Positions 26,069-35,542 of a stretch of 64,000 nucleotides of DNA are shown here, piece after piece. Under the pieces are notes generated by a model. That model had not been told where the DNA came from. It ran no database searches and saw only the letters and a program-made list of their open reading frames with translations. Position 1 is the first letter of the stretch, and every line of letters starts with the position of its first letter. The stretch is taken from assembly GCA_019745195.1 (NCBI GenBank), contig JAIETL010000012.1:124001-188000 (forward strand). The letters run 5' to 3'. Origin of the DNA: Beijerinckiaceae bacterium (GTDB taxonomy: Bacteria; Pseudomonadota; Alphaproteobacteria; Rhizobiales; Beijerinckiaceae). The position numbers and the translations under genes were made by a program.

Positions 26069-26989
26069 TCACTCCTTCACCGCCCCGGTCATCGCCGAGA
26101 CGTAGTGCTCGACGAAGAAGGCGTAGAGGATGACGAGCGGCAGCGAACCCGCCAGCGCGCCGGCCATCAGCGAGCCCCAGCGATAGATGTCGCCATCGAC
26201 GAACTCGTTGACGATGGCGACCGGCACCGTCTTGTGCTGGGTCGAGGAGAGGAAGGTCAGCGCGTAGATGAATTCGTTCCAGCACAAGGTGAAGCAGAAG
26301 ATGAAGGCCGAGATCAGCCCCGGGATCGCCAGCGGCAGGATGATCTTGGTCAGGATTTGCCAGCGGCTCGCCCCGTCGATCAGCGCGCATTCCTCGAGCT
26401 CGAAGGGGATGGTCTTGAAATAACCCATCAGCAGCCAGGTCGAGAACGGGATCAGGATGGTCGGATAGGTCAGGATCAGCGCCATCGGCGAATCGAACAG
26501 GCCATACTGGAACACGACCGTCGAGAGCGGGATGAACAGGATCGAGGGCGGTACCAGATAGGCCAGGAAGATCAGCCCGCCGATATACTGCGCGCCCTTG
26601 TATTTCAGCCGCACGATGGCATACGCGGCGAGCACGCTGGAGATGATCGACAGCGTCGTGGCGGCGGTGGCGACGAACATCGTGTTCCAGAGCCAGCGCG
26701 GATACTGCGTCTCGAAGAGCAGCTTGTAGAAATGCTTGAAGGTCGGGTTCCAGGTCCAGAGCGGGTTGTATTTGTTGAGGTCGAGAAGCTGCTCGTCGGG
26801 TTTGATCGCAGTCAGCGCCATCCAGTAGAACGGGAACAGCAGCACGAAGCAGATGATCCCGAGCGGCAGATAGAGCGTCACGAGGCGGCGCGGCAGCGAG
26901 TCGAGATAGCTCATGCCCTCGCTGGCGTCGGATTTGCCGCCGGTTTTCCCACCGGGATCGACGATGCGGCCTGCGGTCTGGTCGGTCAT
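26069..26989 (-). CDS. Carbohydrate ABC transporter permease, MalG/CUT1 type
   Basis: A 306-residue inner-membrane permease with an N-terminal cytosolic tail, a first helix at about residues 37-58 and the transport domain. The EAA loop reads LEECALIDGASRWQILTKIILP, the CUT1 signature. It is the last gene of the unit SBP, permease, permease, starting three bases from its partner's stop. The first helix is followed by a periplasmic loop (NKYNPLWTWNPTFKHF) typical of MalG-like proteins. Confidence 0.93.
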   Translation of the reverse strand: MTDQTAGRIVDPGGKTGGKSDASEGMSYLDSLPRRLVTLYLPLGIICFVLLFPFYWMALTAIKPDEQLLDLNKYNPLWTWNPTFKHFYKLLFETQYPRWLWNTMFVATAATTLSIISSVLAAYAIVRLKYKGAQYIGGLIFLAYLVPPSILFIPLSTVVFQYGLFDSPMALILTYPTILIPFSTWLLMGYFKTIPFELEECALIDGASRWQILTKIILPLAIPGLISAFIFCFTLCWNEFIYALTFLSSTQHKTVPVAIVNEFVDGDIYRWGSLMAGALAGSLPLVILYAFFVEHYVSAMTGAVKE

Positions 26990-26993
26990 GGCC

Positions 26994-27938
26994 TCACCCC
27001 TGCTGCCAGGTGCGGCGCTGCAGGCCGAACCATGAGATCATGATCGCGGCGAAGAGGAAGGGGATCATCGCCGTCGAGATCGCCGCGCCCTCGCCGAGAT
27101 TGCCGCCGAGAATGGCGCGCTGGTAGGAGAGCGTCGCCATGAGGTGGGTCGCGTTGACCGGCCCGCCGCGCGTCAGCACCCAGATCAACTGGAAATCGGT
27201 GAAGGTGAACAGAACCGAGAAGGTCATCACCACGGCGATGATCGGCGTCAGCAGCGGATAGGTGATGTAGCGGAAGCGCTGCCAGGAGTTGGCGCCGTCG
27301 ATCGTCGCCGCCTCGTAGAGCGAGGGCGAGACGGTCTGCAGGCCGGCCAAGAGCGTGATCGCGATGAAGGGAATGCCGCGCCAGACATTGGCGAAGATCA
27401 CCGACCAGCGCGCATTCCAGACATCGCCGAGGAAATTGATGTTGCCGTCGATGAGGCCGAGATTGCGCAGGCCCCAGGAGACGATCGAGAAATTGCTGTC
27501 GTAGATCCACCAGAACGCGATGGCCGAGAGCACGGTCGGCACGATGAAGGGGATGAGCACGAGCGCGCGGATCATCGCCTTGAACGGCATGCGCTCGTTC
27601 AGCAGCAGCGCGAGATAGAGCCCGATGGCGAATTTCGCGACGCTGGCGACGGTCGTGTAGAACACCGTGTTGAAGACGACGAGCCAGAAGTTGCTGTCCT
27701 CCGACAGCCATTCATAGTTCTCCAGCCCGACGAAATTGCCGGTGCGGCCGATGCGCGCGTCGGTGAAGGAGAGCCAGACGCCGAGCACCAGCGGATAGGC
27801 CAGGAACAGAATCAGGAAGGCCATGGCCGGGACCATGAACCAGAAGCCGAGCCAGTTGCGGTTGACCTTCAGCCGGTCCCAGGCGGTGGTTTCACGCGGC
27901 GCGGCCTTGCGGCCGGGCGCGACGGCGATATCGGCCAT
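26994..27938 (-). CDS. Carbohydrate ABC transporter permease, MalF/CUT1 type
   Basis: A 314-residue permease, partner of the MalG-like protein. The segment FWFMVPAMAFLILFLAYPLVLG is the first helix, and the EAA loop reads LYEAATIDGANSWQRFRYITYP. It lies between the sugar-binding protein and the second permease, all on the minus strand. The ATPase is a separate downstream-strand neighbour at 29486-30541. Confidence 0.93.
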   Translation of the reverse strand: MADIAVAPGRKAAPRETTAWDRLKVNRNWLGFWFMVPAMAFLILFLAYPLVLGVWLSFTDARIGRTGNFVGLENYEWLSEDSNFWLVVFNTVFYTTVASVAKFAIGLYLALLLNERMPFKAMIRALVLIPFIVPTVLSAIAFWWIYDSNFSIVSWGLRNLGLIDGNINFLGDVWNARWSVIFANVWRGIPFIAITLLAGLQTVSPSLYEAATIDGANSWQRFRYITYPLLTPIIAVVMTFSVLFTFTDFQLIWVLTRGGPVNATHLMATLSYQRAILGGNLGEGAAISTAMIPFLFAAIMISWFGLQRRTWQQG

Positions 27939-28000
27939 GATGCGGTCCTCGCGCGGAAAGATGCGGACGGCGCGAGGGTCGCGCCGTCCGCTGGTCAGCC

Positions 28001-29308
28001 TCAGCGATAGATGCGCGTGAGCTGGCGCTCGGCGACGCGCATGGCGCTCTTGGCGTCGTCGCGGCCGGTGCAGAAGGAGGCGAACATGTCGAGGATGACG
28101 AAGTCCGCGATCGCGGCCGCCGCCTTCTCGCCGACCGAGCCCTGGCCGCCCGCCGTCAGCGAGCGCTTGGCGACGTCGCGATAGACGGTGCGCTTGGGGT
28201 CGGCGGTCCAGACCGGGTTTGAGTCATAGGCGTTGAGGCAGTGGGTCAGGTAGCCGCGCGCCGATTCGATCCAGGGGTTGAAGTTCTGCGCCTCGAGCAT
28301 GAAGGCCATCAGCGCCTTGCACGCCATCGGGTACTTGGTGTGGTTCATCGCCAGCACCGGGTACATCAGGTGCAGTTCGGTCGGCTTGCCGACCGGGCCG
28401 ACCGGCATGTAGGCGTGGTTCATGTCCTCGGCGATCTCCTTCTTCGTCGGGTCGTTATTGGCCGCGACGTAGATCGAGATGCCGTTATTCGTCCAGGAGA
28501 TCTCGTTGGCGAGGAAGGCCTTGTTGTTGAACGAGTCGTTCCAGGCGACGGTGCCGGGCACCATCTGGTCGTAGAGCGCCTTGGCGTAGTTCAGAGCCTT
28601 CTCGGTCTCAGGGCTGTTGATCGTGACCTTGTCGTTCTTGTCGACATGGTTGCCGCCGAACGCCCAGAGGCACCAGTAGATCCAGCCATTGCCGTCGCCG
28701 GAGGCGTGGCCGAGCGCGAAGCCGCCGGGCGAGCCGTTGGCCTTGGTCGCCTTGGCGTATTCGAGGAACTCGTCGGTGGTCTTGGGGAACTCCTTGAAGC
28801 CCGCCTTCTGCATCACCGAGATGCGGTAGTTCATCAGATTGCCGGAATAACAGACCGGGATGCCGATCCACTTGCCGCCGCTCTGGCTGTACTGCACGGC
28901 GCTGTCGACCCATCCGCCATATTTCTTACCGAGATAGTCGGCGACATCCGAGACGTCGACGCATTTCTGCGGGAAGAGATGCGGCAGCGAATAGAGGCCC
29001 CAGAACATGTCGGGGCCGGCGCCGGTGTTGGCCGCGACCGAGGCCTTGGGCTGCACGTCCTCATAGGATTCGCGGCTGATATTGACCTTGACGCCGGTGG
29101 CGGCGGTGAAGGCCTCGATCATCTTGACGAAGGCGTCGTCCTCGGACTGGACGAAGTATTTCCAGCGCAGCATCGAGAGCTGCGCCCCGGCTTCGGGCTT
29201 CCACGGCGCGGTCTGCGCCCAGGCCTTGGCGAAATCGAGCAGGCCCGTCCCGGCGCCGAGGCCGAGAGCCGCGCCGCCCTTGATCAGCGATCTGCGATCG
29301 AAGTTCAT
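28001..29308 (-). CDS. Carbohydrate ABC transporter substrate-binding protein
   Basis: A 435-residue periplasmic sugar-binding protein. The leader MNFDRRSLIKGGAALG is a classical Tat signal, with AWAQ cleavage near residue 32. The mature part begins AQLSMLRWKYFVQSEDDAF, and the FTAATGVKVNISRESYEDV segment is typical of family-1 (CUT1) binding proteins. GGGAGGATA upstream is a strong ribosome site. The sugar is unknown; nearby dehydrogenases suggest sugar acids or deoxysugars. Confidence 0.92.
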   Translation of the reverse strand: MNFDRRSLIKGGAALGLGAGTGLLDFAKAWAQTAPWKPEAGAQLSMLRWKYFVQSEDDAFVKMIEAFTAATGVKVNISRESYEDVQPKASVAANTGAGPDMFWGLYSLPHLFPQKCVDVSDVADYLGKKYGGWVDSAVQYSQSGGKWIGIPVCYSGNLMNYRISVMQKAGFKEFPKTTDEFLEYAKATKANGSPGGFALGHASGDGNGWIYWCLWAFGGNHVDKNDKVTINSPETEKALNYAKALYDQMVPGTVAWNDSFNNKAFLANEISWTNNGISIYVAANNDPTKKEIAEDMNHAYMPVGPVGKPTELHLMYPVLAMNHTKYPMACKALMAFMLEAQNFNPWIESARGYLTHCLNAYDSNPVWTADPKRTVYRDVAKRSLTAGGQGSVGEKAAAAIADFVILDMFASFCTGRDDAKSAMRVAERQLTRIYR

Positions 29309-29356
29309 GGATATCCTCCCTGGATATGGTTGTGCCGGCTCTTTTTTGGCCGTTTG

Positions 29357-29371
29357 ACCGGGTCATCCGGT
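29357..29371. promoter_or_regulatory. Palindrome upstream of the sugar-binding protein gene
   Basis: ACCGG (29357-29361) and CCGGT (29367-29371) flank GTCAT, about 50 bases upstream of the binding-protein start. It could be an operator for the LacI or GntR regulator of the region, but the arms are only five bases. Confidence 0.3.
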
Positions 29372-29485
29372 TTTCCGCTTCAGCCCGGCCGCGCCCGCAT
29401 TCGGGTTGCAGCCGGATTGCTGTCGTTCTGGTCGTTCTCCGATTGAATCTCCGCGATGGCGGGGCGATCGACGCCCGGCCAATTC

Positions 29486-30541
<1,056 letters not shown>

Positions 30542-30715
30542 GGGAGCCTTCCTTTGGTCTTCGCTTCCTCGAGGATGCGGTGACGGCTCTCCGGGAGAAC
30601 CCTCCGCATCGCGGCCTTACCGGTTTCTTGTGACCGATCGATGCAAGCCGGCGCAAGGCCAGGGCATCGCCTCAAGGCAAGGCTTGGCCTGTTGCGTCCG
30701 GTTTCATCTGCGATA

Positions 30716-30726
30716 AAGTCATACCA
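30716..30726. promoter_or_regulatory. Candidate GntR operator, site 1
   Basis: AAGTCATACCA lies in the divergent region between the ATPase and the GntR gene. The nine bases AAGTCATAC recur before the 2-hydroxyacid dehydrogenase gene (31578-31586), the other side of the regulator. Two intergenic occurrences flanking one regulator suggest a shared operator. Confidence 0.45.
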
Positions 30727-30813
30727 TAGAGACTGGCGTGTCAAGCGCCGGCCGGCATGTTTCACGGGGCGTCGCCCGGTGGGCCTGCGCGATGGAGGAA
30801 GGAGCCCAAAAGG

Positions 30814-31575
30814 ATGCGGGTGCGCGATTTCTCGCGGCCGACGACGCTGAATCCCGACCGCCTGTTCGGTCAGGTGGCGCGCAAGCTCGCGGTCGCGATC
30901 ATCTCAGGAACCTACCGCGCCGGCGAATTATTGCCGAACGAGGATGCGCTACGCTCGGAGATCTCGGTCTCGCGCACCGCCTATCGCGAGGCGGTCAAGG
31001 TGCTCACCGCCAAGGGGCTGGTCGAGTCGCGGCCCAAGAGCGGAACCAGGGTCGCGGTCCGCGAGCGCTGGAACCTGCTCGATCCCGATGTCCTCTCCTG
31101 GCATTTCCAGGCCGATCCCAACGAGAAATTCCTGCGCGATCTGTTCGAGTTGCGCCGTTTCGTCGAGCCGAGCGCGGCGAGGCTGGCCGCGATCAGGCGC
31201 ACGCCGGCCGATCTGGCGCGCATCGAGGCGGCCTTTCGCGGCATGACCGCGACCGCGCCTTACGCGGAAGCGACGATCCGCGCGGATCTCGCTTTCCACG
31301 AGGCGATCTTCGCGGCAGCCCAGAACTCGGCCCTGCAATGCCTGTCGAGCGTGGTCACCGCCGCGATCCAGTGGACGCTGCTGCTGAAGGCCGCCGACGA
31401 CCGCAACTACTTCGTCGAATCGCTGGTCGATCACGAGCGGGTGCTGGAGGCGATCATCCAGCGCGACGGCGATCTCGCGGCGTCGCGGATGACGGCGCTG
31501 GTCATCGACGCCCTGAACTCGACGCTGACCTTCATCGAGCCTGTCTCAGGCGCGCAAGCACACAAAATCGCATGA
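30814..31575 (+). CDS. GntR family regulator, FadR subfamily
   Basis: A 253-residue repressor. The winged helix-turn-helix is at about residues 15-80 (ELLPNEDALRSEISVSRTAYREAVKVL, then GLVESRPKSGTRV), and an all-helical FCD ligand domain follows (LFELRRFVEPSAARLAA; RADLAFHEAIFAAAQN with metal-binding D/H). ATG 30814 has AAGGAG nine bases upstream; a longer frame from 30757 lacks one. It lies between the sugar ABC operon and a 2-hydroxyacid dehydrogenase, both plausible targets. FCD regulators usually respond to sugar acids or other carboxylates. Confidence 0.93.
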   Translation: MRVRDFSRPTTLNPDRLFGQVARKLAVAIISGTYRAGELLPNEDALRSEISVSRTAYREAVKVLTAKGLVESRPKSGTRVAVRERWNLLDPDVLSWHFQADPNEKFLRDLFELRRFVEPSAARLAAIRRTPADLARIEAAFRGMTATAPYAEATIRADLAFHEAIFAAAQNSALQCLSSVVTAAIQWTLLLKAADDRNYFVESLVDHERVLEAIIQRDGDLAASRMTALVIDALNSTLTFIEPVSGAQAHKIA

Positions 31576-31576
31576 T

Positions 31577-31592
31577 TAAGTCATACTACTTA
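31577..31592. promoter_or_regulatory. Candidate GntR operator, site 2
   Basis: TAAGT (31577-31581) and ACTTA (31588-31592) flank CATACT, giving a 16-base imperfect palindrome directly after the GntR stop and about 210 bases before the dehydrogenase. It includes AAGTCATAC, shared with site 1. Confidence 0.45.
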
Positions 31593-31798
31593 TGCGCGGA
31601 TGCGCCCTTCTCCAGGACGATCCGATATGCAGAGATGAGGCCGGGCGCCGACCTGCCCTGGAGGTTGCACCGCGTCTCGACCCCGTCACTTAATCGATTC
31701 AGATTTCCGGAATCAAGGTCCGGCCCGTTCCCTCGCGGACCGTCCGTCCGCGGTTCATCTCCCGGAAGACCCAGCCCCAGACAATGGAAGCGCATGCC

Positions 31799-32773
31799 AT
31801 GACCCGGCCCAACGCCACTGAGATCATCATGACCGGCCCGCTGATGGCCTATGCCGCCGACCAGTTGAAGGCGCGCTTCACCGTCCACGAACTCTGGAAG
31901 GCCGACGACCGAGCCGCGATGCTGACTGAGGTCGGCGCGCGCGTGCGCGGCGTCGCCGGCGGCGGCAGCCATGTCCGCATCGACGGGGCGCTGTTCGACG
32001 CGCTGCCGAAGCTTGAAATGGTCGCCAATTTCGGCGTCGGCTACGACAATGTCGACGCGGCGGAAGCCGGCCGGCGCGGCATCGTCGTCTCGAACACGCC
32101 AGACGTGCTCTCCGACGAGGTCGCCGATCTCGCCATCGGCCTGCTGATCTCGACGATCCGGCAATTGCCGCAGGTCGACCGCTATCTGCGCGAGGGCAAG
32201 TGGCTGAAGGCCGCCTATCCGCTGACGACCTCGCTGCGCAAGCGCTCGATCGGCATCGTGGGGCTGGGCCGCATCGGCAAGGCGGTGGCGCATCGTCTGG
32301 AGGCCTTCGGCGTGCCGATCGCCTATCACGGCCGCTCGCGCCAGGCGGACGTGGCCTATCGCTACTACCCCTCGCTGGTCGAGATGGCGACCGATGTCGA
32401 CACGCTGGTCTCGGTCGCGCCCGGCGGCGCCTCGACCCATCACATGATCAATGCCGAAGTGCTCAAGGCGCTCGGGCCCAACGGCATCGTCGTCAATGTC
32501 GGGCGCGGCACCGTCATCGACGAGCAGGCGCTGATCAAGGCCCTGCAGGACAAGACCATTCTCTCGGCCGGCCTCGACGTGTTCGAGGACGAGCCGCGCG
32601 TGCCCGCTGAACTGATCGCGATCGAGCATGCCGTGCTTTTGCCCCATGTCGGCTCGGCCTCGGTCCATACCCGCGAGCAGATGGGCCAGTTGCTGGTCGA
32701 TAATCTGGCGTCGTGGTTCGATGGCAAGGGCCCGCTGACCCCTGTGCCGGAAACGCCATGGAACAAGGCTTGA
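31799..32773 (+). CDS. D-2-hydroxyacid dehydrogenase
   Basis: A 324-residue NAD(P)H-dependent reductase of the glyoxylate/hydroxypyruvate type. The Rossmann motif GIVGLGRIGKAVAHRLEAFG is central. The catalytic triad is visible: Arg in NVGRGTVIDE, Glu in GLDVFEDEP, His in LLPHVGSAS. ATG 31799 is preferred, as GGAAG lies seven bases upstream; ATG 31784 is in frame too. It fits a sugar-acid catabolic region. Its last 16 bases overlap the next gene. Confidence 0.92.
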   Translation: MTRPNATEIIMTGPLMAYAADQLKARFTVHELWKADDRAAMLTEVGARVRGVAGGGSHVRIDGALFDALPKLEMVANFGVGYDNVDAAEAGRRGIVVSNTPDVLSDEVADLAIGLLISTIRQLPQVDRYLREGKWLKAAYPLTTSLRKRSIGIVGLGRIGKAVAHRLEAFGVPIAYHGRSRQADVAYRYYPSLVEMATDVDTLVSVAPGGASTHHMINAEVLKALGPNGIVVNVGRGTVIDEQALIKALQDKTILSAGLDVFEDEPRVPAELIAIEHAVLLPHVGSASVHTREQMGQLLVDNLASWFDGKGPLTPVPETPWNKA

Positions 32774-33558
32774 AAGCCATCGCAGTGCTCGCCGGCGCGC
32801 TCGTCGCGTCGGGAGCCGCCGCGCAGACCCAGCCGCCGCCGCGCGGGGCCGACAGGGCTCCCGCTGCGATCGCGCCCCTGCTCGGGGCATGGGATGTCGA
32901 GAAGGTCGGCGCGTCGCGCAGGTGTACGATCACGCTCGGCGTCGAGGAGGCGGCGCATGGCCGGCAGTTGCGCTTTCCGGCGACGTGCCGGCGTGCCTTG
33001 CCGATCCTGAGCACGGTTGCGTCCTGGGCCATCACGGCCGAGGGCAAGCCGCGCCTCAACGATACGCAAGGCAAGCCCGTGCTCGTCTTTGGCGAGACCG
33101 GAGCCGGCGGCGGTTTCGATGGCAGGTCGGCTGATGGCGAGCGCTACCGGCTCGACCCCAAGGGTTATCCGCGCACCGCCGCCAGACCGCAGCCAAGCGC
33201 GTCGGAACTCGCGGCCACGGCCGCCCAGCGCCCGACCGCCGTCGATCCAGCCTCCGCGCCAGCGGCCGAAAGCCTGCCCGGCCGCTACAGCATGATGCGT
33301 CAGGCGGGTCGCGAGGCCTGCCGGATCGTGCTGAACGCCGGCCCGCCGGCCTCGACCGGACGGCTGCCGGCCGCCTTCGAGGGCAATTGCGGCGACACCG
33401 GCCTGACGATCTTCGACCCCGCCGGCTGGCGCTATGCGGCGGGCCGGCTCTCGCTGATCGCGCGCAAGGGCCACAGCGTCGAACTGGTCTTCGAGAACGG
33501 GCAATGGCGCAAGGATCCGGCCGTGGGCGCGCCGCTGATGTTGCGCAAGCTGCCCTGA
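32758..33558 (+). CDS. Secreted protein with two AprI/Inh protease-inhibitor domains
   Basis: A 266-residue periplasmic protein. The signal peptide is at residues 1-25 (AVLAGALVASGAAAQ). The first inhibitor-like domain begins near residue 44 (LLGAWDVEK, with a Cys pair at CTIT and ATCRR). After a Pro/Ala-rich linker, a second one begins near residue 178 (LPGRYSMM, with a Cys pair at CRIV and GNCGD). This is the metalloprotease inhibitor fold, which shields the host from serralysin-type proteases. The start ATG 32758 lies inside the dehydrogenase gene (16-base overlap). Classical Inh proteins have one domain of about 105 residues. Confidence 0.78.
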   Translation: MEQGLKAIAVLAGALVASGAAAQTQPPPRGADRAPAAIAPLLGAWDVEKVGASRRCTITLGVEEAAHGRQLRFPATCRRALPILSTVASWAITAEGKPRLNDTQGKPVLVFGETGAGGGFDGRSADGERYRLDPKGYPRTAARPQPSASELAATAAQRPTAVDPASAPAAESLPGRYSMMRQAGREACRIVLNAGPPASTGRLPAAFEGNCGDTGLTIFDPAGWRYAAGRLSLIARKGHSVELVFENGQWRKDPAVGAPLMLRKLP

Positions 33559-33579
33559 GCCATTGGTCCAATCATCAAT

Positions 33580-33690
33580 CCTCATCCTGAGGAGCGCCCG
33601 GAGGGCGCGTCTCGAAGGATGCTTCAGGAGTTTCCAGAGCCATCTGGAGCATCCTTCGAGACGCCGCTTCGCGGCTCCTCAGGATGAGGG
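33580..33690. repeat. Dispersed palindromic repeat family B, copy 2
   Basis: CCTCATCCTGAGGAGC at the left is mirrored by GCTCCTCAGGATGAGG at the right; GCGTCTCGAAGGATGC is mirrored by GCATCCTTCGAGACGC. It lies between convergent genes and may terminate both. Confidence 0.9.
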
Positions 33691-33712
33691 CCGAGGGGCC
33701 CCGGCGCCATCG

Positions 33713-34840
33713 CTACTCCGCCGCGCTCAGCACGCCGCGCCTGATCTGGTCCTCCTCGATCGATTCAAACAGCGCCCGGAAATTGCCCTCGCCAAAACCG
33801 TCATCGCCCTTGCGCTGGATGAACTCGAAGAAGATCGGCCCCAGCACCGTGCCGGAGAAGATCTGCAGCAGCACCTTGCTCATGCGGCCTTCCTTTGCGC
33901 CCAGCGCGACCGCGCCCTCGCCGTCGATCAGGATGCCGTTGGCCTTCAGCCTGTCGACCGGCTCGCCATGGTTCGGCACGCGGGCGTCGACCTTCTCGTA
34001 ATAGGTCGCCGGCGGCGCGGGCATGAAGGGCAGGCCGTTGGCGCGCAAGGTCTCGACCGAGGCGTAGATGTCGCGCGCGCCGAGCGCGACATGCTGGATG
34101 CCCTCGCCCTTGTACTGGCGCAGATACTCCTCGATCTGGCTCTTGTCGTCGAGCGACTCGTTGATCGGGATGCGGATTTTTCCGCAGGGCGAGGTCAGCG
34201 CTCGCGAGATCAGGCCGGTGAGCTTGCCCTCGATGTTGAAGAAGCGGATCTCGCGGAAGTTGAACAGCTTTCCGTACCAGTCGGCCCAATGGTCCATGCG
34301 GCCGCGCATGACATTGTGGGTCAGGTGGTCGAGATAGTGCATGCCGGCCTGCTCGGGATGCGGATCGCGCTCGCCCAGCCACTCGAAATCGACGTCCCAG
34401 ATCGAACCTTTCGCTCCGTAGCGATCGACGAAATAGAGCAGCGAGCCACCGATGCCCTTCACCGCAGGAATCGACAGCTCGCCGGGCCCGACCTTGCTCT
34501 CATAGGGCTCGGCGCCGAGCGAGACCGCCCGTTCGAAGGCGTGCTGCGCATCGACGACGCGAAACGCCATCGCGCAGGCGCAGGGGCCGTGCTCGGCGGC
34601 GAAGGCCTGCGCGAATGAATCGGGCTCGGCGTTGACGACGAAATTGACGTCGCCCTGGCGATAGAGCGTCACGTTCTTTGAGCGGTGTTTCGCAACGCGG
34701 GCAAAACCCATCTGCTCGAACAGCGCGCCGAGTTTTTCAGGCTCGGGGTGAGCGTATTCGACGAATTCGAAGCCGTCGGTCCCCATAGGGTTGGCTTCGG
34801 AGATGGCGGGCGGCGCGGCGTCGAACGGAAACGGACCCAT
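33713..34840 (-). CDS. hppD: 4-hydroxyphenylpyruvate dioxygenase
   Basis: A 375-residue non-heme iron enzyme converting 4-hydroxyphenylpyruvate to homogentisate in tyrosine catabolism. Two VOC domains are visible. The iron ligands are the histidine in LDHLTHNVMRG, the histidine in GIQHVALGARDIY and the glutamate in FFEFIQRKGDDGFGEGNF. The C-terminal helix (FRALFESIEEDQIRRG) that closes the active site is intact. It is divergent from an Lrp-type regulator. The homogentisate steps are not in the window. Confidence 0.96.
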   Translation of the reverse strand: MGPFPFDAAPPAISEANPMGTDGFEFVEYAHPEPEKLGALFEQMGFARVAKHRSKNVTLYRQGDVNFVVNAEPDSFAQAFAAEHGPCACAMAFRVVDAQHAFERAVSLGAEPYESKVGPGELSIPAVKGIGGSLLYFVDRYGAKGSIWDVDFEWLGERDPHPEQAGMHYLDHLTHNVMRGRMDHWADWYGKLFNFREIRFFNIEGKLTGLISRALTSPCGKIRIPINESLDDKSQIEEYLRQYKGEGIQHVALGARDIYASVETLRANGLPFMPAPPATYYEKVDARVPNHGEPVDRLKANGILIDGEGAVALGAKEGRMSKVLLQIFSGTVLGPIFFEFIQRKGDDGFGEGNFRALFESIEEDQIRRGVLSAAE

Positions 34841-34934
34841 GGCGTGCTCCTCGCGAACATCGTTCTGTAGATGTCATGGTCGCGCATCGGCAGGACAAGG
34901 AGCTTGCAAAATCGGGGTTCTTGCCGGCTAGTCC

Positions 34935-34947
34935 GCACGGAACGTGC
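34935..34947. promoter_or_regulatory. Short palindrome between hppD and the Lrp gene
   Basis: GCACG (34935-34939) and CGTGC (34943-34947) flank GAA, 17 bases before the Lrp start. A possible autoregulatory Lrp/AsnC site; arms are short. Confidence 0.35.
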
Positions 34948-34963
34948 AACGAGAGTCGGTTTC

Positions 34964-35443
34964 GTGCAGAATCATGCCAATCTCGACAGCTTCGACTGGC
35001 GTCTGCTCGATGCGCTGCAGCAGGACGCCTCGCTGACCAATGGCGCGCTGGCAGACAAGGTCGGCCTGTCGGCAAGCCAGATCTCGCGGCGGCGGCAGCG
35101 TCTGGAGCAGGACGGCGCGATCCGCGGCTATCGCGCGCTGATCGAGCCGTCGGCCGTCGGCCTTGGCGTCACGGTCTTCATCCATGTCGCGCTCGATACG
35201 CATTCGCGCGACAATGCCCGCCGCTTCCGCGATCTCGTGCGGTTGACGCCGGCCATCCTCGAGGCGCATGCGCTCACGGGCGAGGCCGATTATCTGCTCA
35301 AGGTCGCGGTCGGCGATCTCAAGGAGCTCTCGCGCTTCGTCAACGAAATCCTGATGCCGCATGAGAGCGTCGCCCGCGTCCGCTCCGAGATCGCGCTGGA
35401 GACGCTGAAGGAGCCGGGGCTGCTGCCGCTGGCGATGGGCTGA
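34964..35443 (+). CDS. Lrp/AsnC family transcriptional regulator
   Basis: A 159-residue regulator. An N-terminal helix-turn-helix (ALADKVGLSASQISRRRQRL, about residues 25-44) is followed by the RAM effector domain (GVTVFIHVALDTHS, HALTGEADYLLKVAVGDL). GTG 34964 is chosen, since it gives the family's usual length; a longer frame from 34871 has no ribosome site. It is divergent from hppD and so probably senses an aromatic amino acid or a derivative and controls tyrosine breakdown. Confidence 0.9.
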   Translation: MQNHANLDSFDWRLLDALQQDASLTNGALADKVGLSASQISRRRQRLEQDGAIRGYRALIEPSAVGLGVTVFIHVALDTHSRDNARRFRDLVRLTPAILEAHALTGEADYLLKVAVGDLKELSRFVNEILMPHESVARVRSEIALETLKEPGLLPLAMG

Positions 35444-35542
35444 AAGTCATAGGCCCTTTGCACGAGACGGCTAGCGATTGCGCCAGGCGGTGCTTAGGTG
35501 CAGGCTCCGACCGATAAAATGTGCCTCTGGAGGAGTTTTCCG

